Assembly (NCBI GenBank): GCA_028699365.1
Contig: JAQVUQ010000061.1
Location: 1 to 10,456 of the forward strand
Source of the DNA: a bacterium
GTDB lineage: Bacteria > UBP13 > UBA5359
Reading direction: 5' to 3'
DNA: 10,456 nt
The notes beneath the pieces were generated by a model. The model was not told the origin of the DNA. It made no database searches and saw nothing but the letters and a program-made list of their open reading frames with translations. Of this stretch, positions 1 through 5,702 are shown in pieces; within the stretch, counting starts at the first letter, position 1, and every line of letters starts with the position of its first letter. Both the position numbers and the translations under genes were made by a program.

Positions 1-1
1 G

Positions 2-430
2 TTGGACAGATACGTTATCACAGATGAGGCAACATTTGTTCACGGCTCCTGGCCCAATCCGGACGCCTACGTTTTTGATGCCGGCGATGCGGCTGCTACG
101 TTGGAGAATCAGCCTACCGGACTATGCTTTGCAGGCCATACGCACAGGCCGGCGTTGTATCTGGATACTGGACACGGCAGGGTTGATAAGTTGCCGGTAG
201 GGATGGATGCAACCTATAAACTGGTGCCGGGGCACAAGTATTTTATCAATCCCGGCAGTGTAGGACAGCCCAGGGACGGCGATCCTGCTGCTTCACTGGT
301 GCTGTACGATGATGAGACGTATATGCTTTCCTTTGTGAGGCAGGCGTACGACGTGCAGTCGGTGCAGGATATGATGCAGGCGTACGCACTGCCTCAGAAG
401 TTGATAGATCGTCTGGCACACGGATTATAA
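2..430 (+). CDS. Metallophosphoesterase, C-terminal part (gene cut by window edge)
   Basis: This is the C-terminal ~142 residues of a calcineurin-like metallophosphoesterase of the small YfcE / diadenosine-tetraphosphatase-like type, expected to hydrolyse phosphoester bonds in the cytoplasm with a two-metal centre. Visible motifs are FVHGS near the left edge (a metal-ligand histidine in the family), GHTHRP about 45 residues in (the last metal-binding motif), and NPGSVGQPRDG after it, the usual closing signature of this family. The tail resembles the family's typical ending. The N-terminal metal-binding motifs (DxH, GD, GNHD) are missing and must lie upstream of the window, so the TTG at position 2 is not a start. 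The gene ends on TTATAA, a palindrome that also supplies the stop codon of the convergent gene, so the two overlap by 6 bases. The substrate cannot be told. Family assignment is firm. Confidence 0.85.
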   Translation: MDRYVITDEATFVHGSWPNPDAYVFDAGDAAATLENQPTGLCFAGHTHRPALYLDTGHGRVDKLPVGMDATYKLVPGHKYFINPGSVGQPRDGDPAASLVLYDDETYMLSFVRQAYDVQSVQDMMQAYALPQKLIDRLAHGL

Positions 431-745
431 CTCTATGTGTGCCATACCGGCCAGCGCCAGGTGAAAGTCGATCTGCTCATCCGCACGTATCGGTCCCATA
501 GATGAGAACTGCTCGTTTTCCACCGACACGACGGTCTCCGCTGCCGCTTCCGATCTGACTGCATCATGCATCTTTTCATGCCAGCGTTGCTGCTCGATGA
601 GCTTCTCGCCCAGATGGTTGCAGACGGAGCAGCGAAAACGGACATAGACGACGTTGGGACCGGTGAGTCGCATATAGGCGCCCATTTGGATTACTTCGTC
701 AGCATCGATAGGGTGTCCGCAGATACAGGTTACAGGTATCTTCAT
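425..745 (-). CDS. Small zinc-ribbon protein, function unknown
   Basis: A 106-residue cytoplasmic protein. Two cysteine pairs stand out: C7-x-C9 (CICGHP, with H11) and C39-x2-C42 (CSVCNH, with H44). The spacing fits a zinc ribbon. The rest is charged and partly helical, with no membrane segment or signal peptide. I chose ATG at 743-745 because a purine-rich GGGGGGAAGG lies just upstream. A TTG at 779-781 would add 12 residues and overlap the upstream gene, but it has no better ribosome binding site. The gene follows the membrane-protein gene at 771-1358 by about 25 bases on the same strand, so the two are probably co-transcribed. Its stop overlaps that of the convergent metallophosphoesterase. 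I do not recognise a named family. It could be a metal-binding structural, nucleic-acid-binding or protein-interaction module. Confidence 0.7.
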   Translation of the reverse strand: MKIPVTCICGHPIDADEVIQMGAYMRLTGPNVVYVRFRCSVCNHLGEKLIEQQRWHEKMHDAVRSEAAAETVVSVENEQFSSMGPIRADEQIDFHLALAGMAHIEL

Positions 746-770
746 ACAGCCTTCCCCCCATTCCAGAGTA

Positions 771-1358
771 TTAACCGTCAACCGGCGTCTTTACTGCATC
801 CATAAAGGCGACTTTACGCAATAAGAGCGCACTGGGCAACGCATTGAACACACCGAAGATCGTCAGCAGGCCGAAAAACGGCAGCAGACTGCTATACATC
901 CAGAGCACGGCGTAAACAACGAAATCACTTCTGACGATACGTATGCTGCCTGCAATAGAGCCTATAATTCCGTATCTCCTGTAAATCATCACAGGAGCAG
1001 CAAACATTAGGCAGGTGGCTATCAATATACCGGGAAGTAAGCCGGCGACGATGGCTGTAATGATCAGGCAGCCGGAAATCGAGGATAAGAGCAGTAGATT
1101 CATTACACCCCTCGGTCCCAGATTGATGACGTGGTAGCGGCTGAACGCCTTGGTGGTAAAGATCAGGGAGAGCGGTCCCAGGAGAGGAAAGAGCATAAAT
1201 CTGGCAGAGCTGAAAGAGAGCAGCAGAGCACCGGCTATGAAGACGATGATCATGATCGTCCAACCGCGATCATGGTCCTGGAGTGCATTGTAGCGTATCA
1301 TCCGTCCTGCCATGATCCTATCCCTCGATTCGTCCGGTTTCGGATAGTAATATCTCAT
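771..1358 (-). CDS. Integral membrane protein, function unknown
   Basis: A 195-residue hydrophobic protein. After a charged N-terminal ~32 residues, hydrophobic stretches lie at about residues 33-50, 53-68, 84-104, 107-125 and 146-176, suggesting five (perhaps six) membrane helices. A conserved-looking segment between the fourth and fifth helices (GSIRIVRSDF, ~137-146) resembles the amphipathic linkers of small polytopic proteins of unknown function. No catalytic motif is seen. The start is uncertain. ATG at 1356-1358 has little SD in front of it, whereas ATG at 1311-1313 (residue 16) is preceded by GAGGG eight bases upstream and could be the true start. The longer form is given because its extra residues look coding-like. 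It is divergent from smpB and is followed within 25 bases by the zinc-ribbon gene on the same strand. Confidence 0.65.
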   Translation of the reverse strand: MRYYYPKPDESRDRIMAGRMIRYNALQDHDRGWTIMIIVFIAGALLLSFSSARFMLFPLLGPLSLIFTTKAFSRYHVINLGPRGVMNLLLLSSISGCLIITAIVAGLLPGILIATCLMFAAPVMIYRRYGIIGSIAGSIRIVRSDFVVYAVLWMYSSLLPFFGLLTIFGVFNALPSALLLRKVAFMDAVKTPVDG

Positions 1359-1419
1359 GTATACCCACTAACTTAGTACTTCTATACCGGAAACGACATA
1401 TCCTTCATCATAGATAACG

Positions 1420-1428
1420 TGATATAAT
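1420..1428 (+). promoter_or_regulatory. Extended -10 promoter of smpB
   Basis: TGATATAAT is a perfect TATAAT hexamer with the TG-N extension, 21 bases before the smpB ATG. No good -35 box is seen 16-18 bases upstream, which is typical of extended -10 promoters. The predicted transcript would start near 1435, leaving a short leader holding only the SD AAAGGAG. Confidence 0.6.
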
Positions 1429-1449
1429 TATGCCTTGAAAGGAGTTGCC

Positions 1450-1905
1450 ATGAAGGTTGTTGCTACAAACAGAAAGGCCTACCACGATTTCTTTATCCTG
1501 GAAGAGCTTGAGGTGGGTATCGTGCTTACCGGGACGGAGATAAAATCCATTCGCGACGGTAAAGTCAATCTGCGGGACAGCTATGCCAGGGTGGAGGATA
1601 ACGAGGTCTTTGTCTATAACATGCACATCAGCCCGTATGAGGCAGGCAACCGCTATAACGTGGATCCGCTGAGACGCAGAAAGCTTTTGCTGCATAAGCA
1701 GGAAATAAAACGGCTTATAGGCAAGACCAAAGAGAAAGGGCTGGCCCTGGTGCCGCTGAAGATATTTATCAGCGACCGTGGTCTGGCCAAGGTTGCCCTG
1801 GGTCTGGCCAAAGGGAAGAAGCTTTATGACAGGCGGGAGACGTTAGCCAAGCGTGATGCCGAGATGGAGATGGCCAGGGCCATGAGGGAACGGCAGAAAG
1901 GTTAA
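1450..1905 (+). CDS. smpB: SsrA-binding protein SmpB
   Basis: SmpB binds tmRNA (SsrA) and brings it to stalled ribosomes in trans-translation, which frees the ribosome and tags the unfinished peptide for degradation. The 151-residue length is normal. The protein shows the family's landmarks: NRKAYHDF near residue 7, [21 protein letters not shown] (beta-barrel core, ~25-45, contacts tmRNA), the NMHISPYE region (~57-64), and the basic tail [14 protein letters not shown]...RERQKG, which inserts into the empty mRNA channel. ATG at 1450 is preceded by AAAGGAG with a 5-base gap. An in-frame TTG at 1435 overlaps that SD and is unlikely. An extended -10 promoter lies just upstream. The tmRNA gene, often nearby in Gram-positives, is not in this window. 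Confidence 0.97.
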   Translation: MKVVATNRKAYHDFFILEELEVGIVLTGTEIKSIRDGKVNLRDSYARVEDNEVFVYNMHISPYEAGNRYNVDPLRRRKLLLHKQEIKRLIGKTKEKGLALVPLKIFISDRGLAKVALGLAKGKKLYDRRETLAKRDAEMEMARAMRERQKG

Positions 1906-1937
1906 GGTTTGCCGGCAGAGCCGAAGAGCGAATATGG

Positions 1938-1965
1938 TTTAAAGCGCGCGTAGCATGGGTAAAAT
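1938..1965 (+). promoter_or_regulatory. Candidate promoter of the small membrane protein / BON pair
   Basis: TTTAAA (1938-1943) and TAAAAT (1960-1965) are separated by 16 bases and lie shortly before the small gene at 1993. Matches to the housekeeping consensus are 4/6 and 5/6. Read-through from smpB, 33 bases upstream with no terminator between, is an equally good source of transcription. Confidence 0.35.
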
Positions 1966-1992
1966 GAAATCCGAAAGGAGATGTGGAGCGAC

Positions 1993-2154
1993 TTGAGGAT
2001 AGACTTTTTACCCTTGTTTTTTTTGGTTCTTGGTATAACCGTTCTGACATTTCCGGACATCTTTTCATATCTGATAGGATTAGGGATGATAGCCTGGGGC
2101 ATAAAGGGTATACTTACTGCTAAACGGGTTTACAGAGAAAGGAGGGAGAGTTGA
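1993..2154 (+). CDS. Very small two-helix membrane protein (DUF3096-like), coupled to the BON gene
   Basis: A 53-codon reading frame, easily overlooked. It encodes a charged start (RID), a hydrophobic segment at about residues 5-19 (FLPLFFLVLGITVL), a short turn containing TFPD, a second hydrophobic segment at about 25-45 (YLIGLGMIAWGIKGIL) and a basic tail (KRVYRERRES). The pattern of two helices with a P-D turn resembles small DUF3096-type membrane proteins; this is from memory. TTG at 1993 has GGAG four bases upstream and a second, stronger AAAGGAG further up. An in-frame ATG at 1981 abuts that stronger SD with no spacing, so it is a poor start. The stop TGA (2152-2154) shares its last base with the ATG of the BON-domain gene, whose SD lies inside this frame. 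That arrangement points to translational coupling and is the best argument that the frame is real. Confidence 0.7.
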   Translation: MRIDFLPLFFLVLGITVLTFPDIFSYLIGLGMIAWGIKGILTAKRVYRERRES

Positions 2155-2369
2155 TGAGCTTGGATGATCTGGGCATAAATGCTAAAGTAAAGTCCAAATT
2201 AGCCGCCGATGACCAGGTAAACGCATTTGACATCAACGTCGATACGGAGGATGGCATCGTCTACCTGCGGGGCATAGTGGACACTCTGGACAGCAGGGAT
2301 AGAGCAGCCGAACTGGCATGGGACGTAGATGGAGTTGAGGACGTAGTCAATGAGGTCATCGTCAAGTAA
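2154..2369 (+). CDS. BON-domain protein
   Basis: A 71-residue protein made up almost entirely of one BON domain (residues ~8-71). It shows the hallmark pattern DGIVYLRGIVD...A......V.GV..V.NEV at residues 34-69, where the two glycines and the GV-V-V end are diagnostic. BON domains in other proteins bind phospholipids or help anchor envelope complexes. Here there is no signal peptide or membrane helix, so the protein is predicted to be cytosolic, perhaps at the inner face of the membrane. ATG at 2154 follows AGGAGG with an 8-base gap. A TTG three bases earlier is in frame but less likely. The start overlaps the stop of the small membrane protein by one base, suggesting that the two are made in a fixed ratio and may act together. 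The precise role is unknown. Confidence 0.88.
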   Translation: MSLDDLGINAKVKSKLAADDQVNAFDINVDTEDGIVYLRGIVDTLDSRDRAAELAWDVDGVEDVVNEVIVK

Positions 2370-2396
2370 GAGGATGATCTAAAGATACGGGCTATA

Positions 2397-2462
2397 TCGT
2401 TTTGGGGGTCAGGTCTACACTCTTGACAATTGTCAAGAGTGTAGACCTGACCCCTTCGTTTT
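2397..2462. repeat. 50-bp perfect palindrome flanked by 7-bp direct repeats (REP/MITE-like), possible terminator
   Basis: Bases 2405-2429 and 2430-2454 are perfect reverse complements with no spacer. The left arm begins GGGGTCAGGTCTACACTC and the centre is AATT. The same 7-mer TCGTTTT sits on both sides (2397-2403 and 2456-2462). The GGGGTCAGGTCT...AGACCTGACCCC style recalls REP-type palindromes associated with RAYT transposases (Y1 family); this is from memory and no transposase is in the window. As RNA it would form a very stable hairpin followed by a T-rich run, so it could also end transcription after the BON gene. Confidence 0.85.
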
Positions 2463-2463
2463 C

Positions 2464-2492
2464 TTTACATTCGCTTGCTCATGATATAAAAT
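2464..2492 (+). promoter_or_regulatory. Promoter of the AI-2E family gene
   Basis: TTTACA (2464-2469) and TAAAAT (2487-2492) are separated by 17 bases, each matching the housekeeping consensus at 5 of 6 positions. A TG-N-TATAAA extended -10 (2482-2490) overlaps it. The gene start is about 30 bases further on. The -35 box abuts the right direct repeat of the palindrome, so the element may have brought or changed this promoter. Confidence 0.55.
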
Positions 2493-2524
2493 TAGCAGTA
2501 TTATTCAAGTAAGGGGTAACAGTA

Positions 2525-3607
2525 TTGGAACGGGTGGAAGTAACCAACTGGAGTAGAGCTGCAGTAGTCTTTTTTTCTGTACTGCTGGGAATCTGGATTA
2601 TCTATTCGTTGAATAACATCTTGCTTCTGATTGCTCTGGCGGCTCTGATGTCTTACATATTCAGTCCGCTGGTCAATCTTCTTGTCAGATGGGGAAGCCC
2701 CAGGCTGGTAGCTCTGCTTATATCGTATCTGGTTGGGCTTTTGATCATATCACTGCTGATCTTTCTGATAATACCGCCTCTAGCCAAACAGTTCGTTAGT
2801 TTTACCGCCAATCTGCCGACCTATCTTAACGGCTTGCAGCGTCTTTACCTGGATATGCTGCAGCGGCTTAACATTGAACCGCGCCAGTTCCTATCGTCTT
2901 CACAGATAGTAACCAGGTTGACAGGCATACTCAGTAATCTTATGCAACAGGCGCTGGCTGGTGTCCTGGGCATAGCAGGGTTGGTTATAATACCTATCCT
3001 GTCGTTCTTTATGCTGCTCAGCGGGCCGGCCATGTGGAACGCTTTTACCTATATCCTGCCGGAGAAGCAGAAGGATGAGATTATTGATCTGGCCGTTACA
3101 ACCAACAACCTGCTTGGTAATTATATAGTAGGGCATCTGCTCCTGATCACCAGTATAGGCTTTCTTACCAGCATAGGGCTGTTGATAATGGGCGTACCGT
3201 TTGCACTGGTTCTGGGATTGATAGCTGCCGTGCTGGAGGTAGTGCCTAATCTTGGTCCCATCATTGCGGCTGTTCCCGCTATCCTGCTGGCTTTCAGCAG
3301 TAAGGGGTGGGCTTTCGCTCTGGGTGTGGCCGGCTTCTATGTCTTTGTTCAAATTATTGAGAGCTACGTGCTGGCGCCTACAATCCTGGGAAGATCGGTG
3401 GGGCTGGATCCTCTCACGATAATCCTGGCGGTTATGGTGGGCGGTCATTACGCAGGCATTCTTGGTGTGCTTGTGGCTATACCGGCATCGGCTGTGCTGA
3501 AGCCGATAATCATCCATTACGTCAGGAAATACAAAGACGGACACACTTCTACCGGCAACAAACCGAACCAAACACCGGACTCCGAAACATTGAATGCAGA
3601 ACAGTAA
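2525..3607 (+). CDS. AI-2E family transporter (UPF0118 membrane protein)
   Basis: A 360-residue polytopic inner-membrane protein of the AI-2E/TqsA family (PF01594). Members are implicated in export of autoinducer-2 or in ion/proton antiport, so the name does not fix the substrate. Hydrophobic segments lie at about residues 11-28, 31-50, 60-85, 145-167, 203-222, 225-258, 263-285 and 296-330. A long soluble stretch between the third and fourth (~86-140) is typical of the family. Signature motifs are EVVPNLGP (238-245) and LGRSVGLDPL...VMVGGHYAGILG..VAIP (288-320). The last 25 residues are polar and variable. TTG at 2525 has AAGGGG eight bases upstream; GTG at 2534 is an alternative. The gene stands alone, with its own promoter and no clear terminator after it. 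Confidence 0.93.
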   Translation: MERVEVTNWSRAAVVFFSVLLGIWIIYSLNNILLLIALAALMSYIFSPLVNLLVRWGSPRLVALLISYLVGLLIISLLIFLIIPPLAKQFVSFTANLPTYLNGLQRLYLDMLQRLNIEPRQFLSSSQIVTRLTGILSNLMQQALAGVLGIAGLVIIPILSFFMLLSGPAMWNAFTYILPEKQKDEIIDLAVTTNNLLGNYIVGHLLLITSIGFLTSIGLLIMGVPFALVLGLIAAVLEVVPNLGPIIAAVPAILLAFSSKGWAFALGVAGFYVFVQIIESYVLAPTILGRSVGLDPLTIILAVMVGGHYAGILGVLVAIPASAVLKPIIIHYVRKYKDGHTSTGNKPNQTPDSETLNAEQ

Positions 3608-3658
3608 ATCTGTTAACTTGCAATCTCGTTTAGCTTTTGCCGTAACAGGGTAATTAAA

Positions 3659-3679
3659 CTCCAGACTTTTCTGGAGGTG
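3659..3679 (+). promoter_or_regulatory. SD-sequestering hairpin before the exported-protein gene
   Basis: CTCCAG (3659-3664) and CTGGAG (3671-3676) form a 6-bp stem with a 6-base loop, and the second arm contains most of the very strong SD GGAGGTGATC (3673-3682). The SD is therefore largely paired in the folded leader. This could be a simple translational brake or a temperature-sensitive element, or it could be incidental. Confidence 0.45.
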
Positions 3680-3685
3680 ATCCGT

Positions 3686-4084
3686 TTGAAAAAAGTTGTC
3701 GCTCTGTTGTTTACAGCAGTACTTTGCTTTACCGTTTTGTCCAAATGCAGTGAAGCCGCGCCGACCGAGATCGGGTTGAAAGATCTGATAATCATGCGTT
3801 ACAGAGTTCCCGCTTCAGGGCTGACGCCTTTGCAGAGGGCTGCGGAAACCAGGCGCCGAATGGTCAGGGCTATCGACGGAGCGCCGCTGCGATCAAGCAG
3901 CGTCACTATGTCCATGAGAAGCGGTATGCCGGTCATAGTGGCCAACGGGGTAGTGCTGGCTACGGTAACCCCGGCTGATGCCAGGGCCAATGCCACCACG
4001 CAGATGGATGTGGCCAGGGTCTGGCTCCGAAATTTCCAGATGAGGCTGCCGGGATACCAGGCATGGGCCAGATACAACAGGTGA
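3686..4084 (+). CDS. Small exported protein, function unknown
   Basis: A 132-residue protein with a Sec signal peptide: KK, then a hydrophobic core at about residues 4-18, then a likely cut near SEA-A (24/25). The cysteine at 21 is preceded by lysine, so this is not a lipobox. The mature part is arginine-rich. It contains RAAETRRRMVRAIDG followed by a beta-rich PVIVANGVVLATVTPADARANA segment and a helical end. The pattern (RA..R...., then G..I.TVT..DA.A) resembles the extracytoplasmic domain found N-terminal to some cyanobacterial-type mechanosensitive channels; this is a weak recollection, not a firm call. TTG at 3686 is chosen because a near-perfect SD (GGAGGTGATC) lies 8 bases before it; GTG at 3677 lies inside that SD. 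The gene follows the AI-2E gene by about 80 bases and may share its transcript. Confidence 0.72.
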   Translation: MKKVVALLFTAVLCFTVLSKCSEAAPTEIGLKDLIIMRYRVPASGLTPLQRAAETRRRMVRAIDGAPLRSSSVTMSMRSGMPVIVANGVVLATVTPADARANATTQMDVARVWLRNFQMRLPGYQAWARYNR

Positions 4085-4101
4085 TAAATAGATATACTCG
4101 T

Positions 4102-4236
4102 CTGAAGGCTGAAGGCTGAAGGCGAAGAGGAACGACGTAGGGCTAACGATTGAAGGCTGAAGGTTAGTAGTCATAATGTGTGAATACACTATATGACACA
4201 TTTACCTTCAGCCTTCAGTCTATGTACCTTCAGCCT
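4102..4236. repeat. Heptamer (CTGAAGG) repeats in both orientations, forming a long inverted repeat between convergent genes
   Basis: CTGAAGG occurs three times in tandem (4102-4122) and again at 4157-4163 after a variant TTGAAGG. Its complement CCTTCAG occurs at 4205-4211, 4212-4218 and 4227-4233. TGAAGGCTGAAGGT (4151-4164) pairs perfectly with ACCTTCAGCCTTCA (4204-4217), and a nested AATGTGT/ACACATT pair (4175-4181, 4196-4202) lies inside. The patch fills the gap between the exported-protein gene and the ABC ATPase gene. It may terminate transcription from both sides, although no long T-run follows. Confidence 0.8.
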
Positions 4237-4271
4237 GTCTGCCTGAGAGCAGTTGCTGTATTATGTTGTCT

Positions 4272-5372
4272 TTAGAATACGACTCGTTCTGTTTCCTTAT
4301 CGAAGAGATGTATCTTGGCGGCATCGAAGTATACACTAGCAACAGTGCCCATCTCCGCACGAGTCTCCGCATCTACTGAGGCGGTCAGGTTGACGCCGCC
4401 GATGCTCAGGTAGAGGAATACATGGGAGCCCATGGGCTCTTTGACTTCGACGTTGGCCTTGATGGGATAGTTGTTGAGCGGCGATTGCAGAACGCTTTCG
4501 TCGTAAATATCTTCAGGCCTGATACCCAGAATTGCTTCCTGCGCCAGATAGCCGCGGGCCAGATCAGCAAAGTTATCGGGAATGCCGACGGTGAAGCCAT
4601 TGCCTTCAAATACTATGTCGCCGTTTCTGGAGACTACCTTTCCGTTGAGGAAGTTCATGGCCGGACTGCCGATAAAGCCGCCGACAAAGACGTTGTTGGG
4701 ACTGTTGTACAGCTCCAGGGGTGTGGCCACCTGCTGAACGATGCCGTCTCGCATAATGACGATCCTGTCGCCCATGCTCATGGCTTCCGTCTGATCATGG
4801 GTGACGTAGATGGTGGTTATGCCCAAGGTGCGGTGGAGCTTTATCAACTCGGCTCTTGTCTGGACTCTGAGCTTGGCATCCAGGTTGCTGAGAGGCTCAT
4901 CCATGAGGAAGACCTTGGGCTCACGGACGATGGCCCGTCCCAGAGCGACGCGCTGTCGTTGCCCGCCGGAGAGCTCCTTGGGCTTGCGGTTCAGCAGGTG
5001 CTGTATTCCAAGTATCTCGGCTGCGTTGTAAACCTTCTGCTTGATATCCGCTTTGTTGTATTTCCTGAGCTTCAGGCCGAAGGCCATGTTGTCATATACA
5101 CTCATATGTGGATAGAGGGCGTAATTTTGGAAGACCATGGCGATGTCCCTGTCCTTGGGCGGTATGTGGTTCACCAGAGTATCGCCGATAACTATCTCTC
5201 CTCCGGTGATCTCTTCCAGCCCGGCGATCATTCTGAGGCAGGTGGTTTTGCCGCAGCCCGAGGGACCTACCAGAACGAGGAATTCCTTATCATTAATTTC
5301 CAGATTTACGTCGGATACCGCTGTCACGTTGCCGAAGCTTTTGGTGACATTCTTCAAGATAACCTGTGACAT
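4272..5372 (-). CDS. ugpC: ABC transporter ATP-binding protein, MsmX/UgpC/MalK type
   Basis: This is the ATPase that powers sugar (or glycerol-3-phosphate) uptake ABC importers of the CUT1 class. At 366 residues it has the family's usual length. Motifs in order are Walker A GPSGCGKT (36-43), Q-loop Q82 (MVFQNYALYP), signature LSGGQ (134-138), Walker B VFLMDE (154-159), D-loop SNLD (162-165) and the switch histidine H192 (YVTHDQTEAM). GSPAMNFLNG then marks the start of the MalK-like OB/TOBE regulatory domain (~235-366). ATG at 5370-5372 follows GGGGAGG with a 7-base gap. An upstream in-frame start at 5441 would precede this SD and is rejected. No permease or binding-protein genes lie beside it. 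That suggests an ATPase shared among several sugar importers, as known for B. subtilis MsmX. UgpC is the common automatic name; the substrate cannot be read from sequence. Confidence 0.95.
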   Translation of the reverse strand: MSQVILKNVTKSFGNVTAVSDVNLEINDKEFLVLVGPSGCGKTTCLRMIAGLEEITGGEIVIGDTLVNHIPPKDRDIAMVFQNYALYPHMSVYDNMAFGLKLRKYNKADIKQKVYNAAEILGIQHLLNRKPKELSGGQRQRVALGRAIVREPKVFLMDEPLSNLDAKLRVQTRAELIKLHRTLGITTIYVTHDQTEAMSMGDRIVIMRDGIVQQVATPLELYNSPNNVFVGGFIGSPAMNFLNGKVVSRNGDIVFEGNGFTVGIPDNFADLARGYLAQEAILGIRPEDIYDESVLQSPLNNYPIKANVEVKEPMGSHVFLYLSIGGVNLTASVDAETRAEMGTVASVYFDAAKIHLFDKETERVVF

Positions 5373-5442
5373 TAAAAAGCCTCCCCAAAGTTGTTTGTGC
5401 CCGTACAGAATCAATGCACACTCTATGTACAATATGCCCACT

Positions 5443-5470
5443 ATTTTAACATATTATAGTTCTACGTAAA
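5443..5470 (-). promoter_or_regulatory. Candidate promoter of the ABC ATPase gene
   Basis: On the minus strand, TTTACG (5470-5465) and TAAAAT (5448-5443) are separated by 16 bases, and a perfect TATAAT (5458-5453) lies between them as an alternative -10. The resulting leader is about 65 bases. No clear LacI-type or cre operator is seen. Confidence 0.4.
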
Positions 5471-5644
5471 AGCGGCAAAATCCTCCTTAAAGCTATTTTA
5501 CAGCATTTTTGTCGCTATCACCCTGGGTTCGGCCCTGCAAGCGCCTGAAAGATGTTTAATAAATCGTAGTCACGGGTATATTTCGGGTGTGCTAAAAAAT
5601 AGCCATAAGCACCATAAGAACAAAGAATTGTATTCCAGGTGTAA
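5471..5644. other. Intergenic region between divergent ABC ATPase and mutase genes
   Basis: There is no credible gene here. A weak plus-strand promoter candidate has TTTAAT (5555-5560) and TATATT (5577-5582) with a 16-base spacer, which would give a leader of about 115 bases for the mutase operon. A short inverted repeat GTGCT/AGCAC (5589-5593 and 5608-5612) lies in that leader. I recognise no known riboswitch consensus. Confidence 0.4.
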
Positions 5645-5702
5645 GGAGTAAATTCTCCAGACAGTAACACAAATATCACCGGTTTACTCCTAAGGAGGTA
5701 AA
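5645..5702 (+). promoter_or_regulatory. Leader with mutually exclusive hairpins controlling access to the mutase SD
   Basis: There are three related segments. A is GGAGTAAA (5645-5652), B is TTTACTCC (5683-5690), and C is GGAGGTAAA (5694-5702), which holds the SD and touches the ATG. B pairs perfectly with A (8 bp, extendable by an A-T pair and two wobbles). B also pairs with C (8 bp with one bulged G and a TAA loop). B-C hides the SD and A-B frees it. This is the layout of a translational switch, but no ligand or regulator is known. Confidence 0.5.

Noticed and set aside
1981-1983. ATG at 1981 as start of the small membrane protein
   Set aside because: It directly abuts the AAAGGAG SD with no spacer, which a ribosome could hardly use. 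TTG at 1993 has workable spacing.
1906-1992. Possible tmRNA (ssrA) gene downstream of smpB
   Set aside because: The gap is under 100 bases, with no tRNA-like ends, TTCGA T-loop or tag reading frame. The following bases encode the small membrane protein.
3598-3620. Terminator after the AI-2E gene (AACAG/CTGTT stem)
   Set aside because: The stem is only 5 bp and there is no T-run after it, so it is not a convincing intrinsic terminator.
4102-4236. CRISPR array
   Set aside because: The repeats are 7-mers in direct tandem and in inverted orientation, without 25-40 base repeats or regular unique spacers. No cas genes are near.
4422-5369. Long open frame (315 codons) on the plus strand opposite the ABC ATPase gene
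   Set aside because: The minus strand carries every ABC motif in register. The opposite frame has no motif, no matching ribosome binding site and arises from codon bias of the real gene. The same applies to the 326-codon frame opposite the glycosyltransferase and the 223-codon frame opposite the AI-2E gene.
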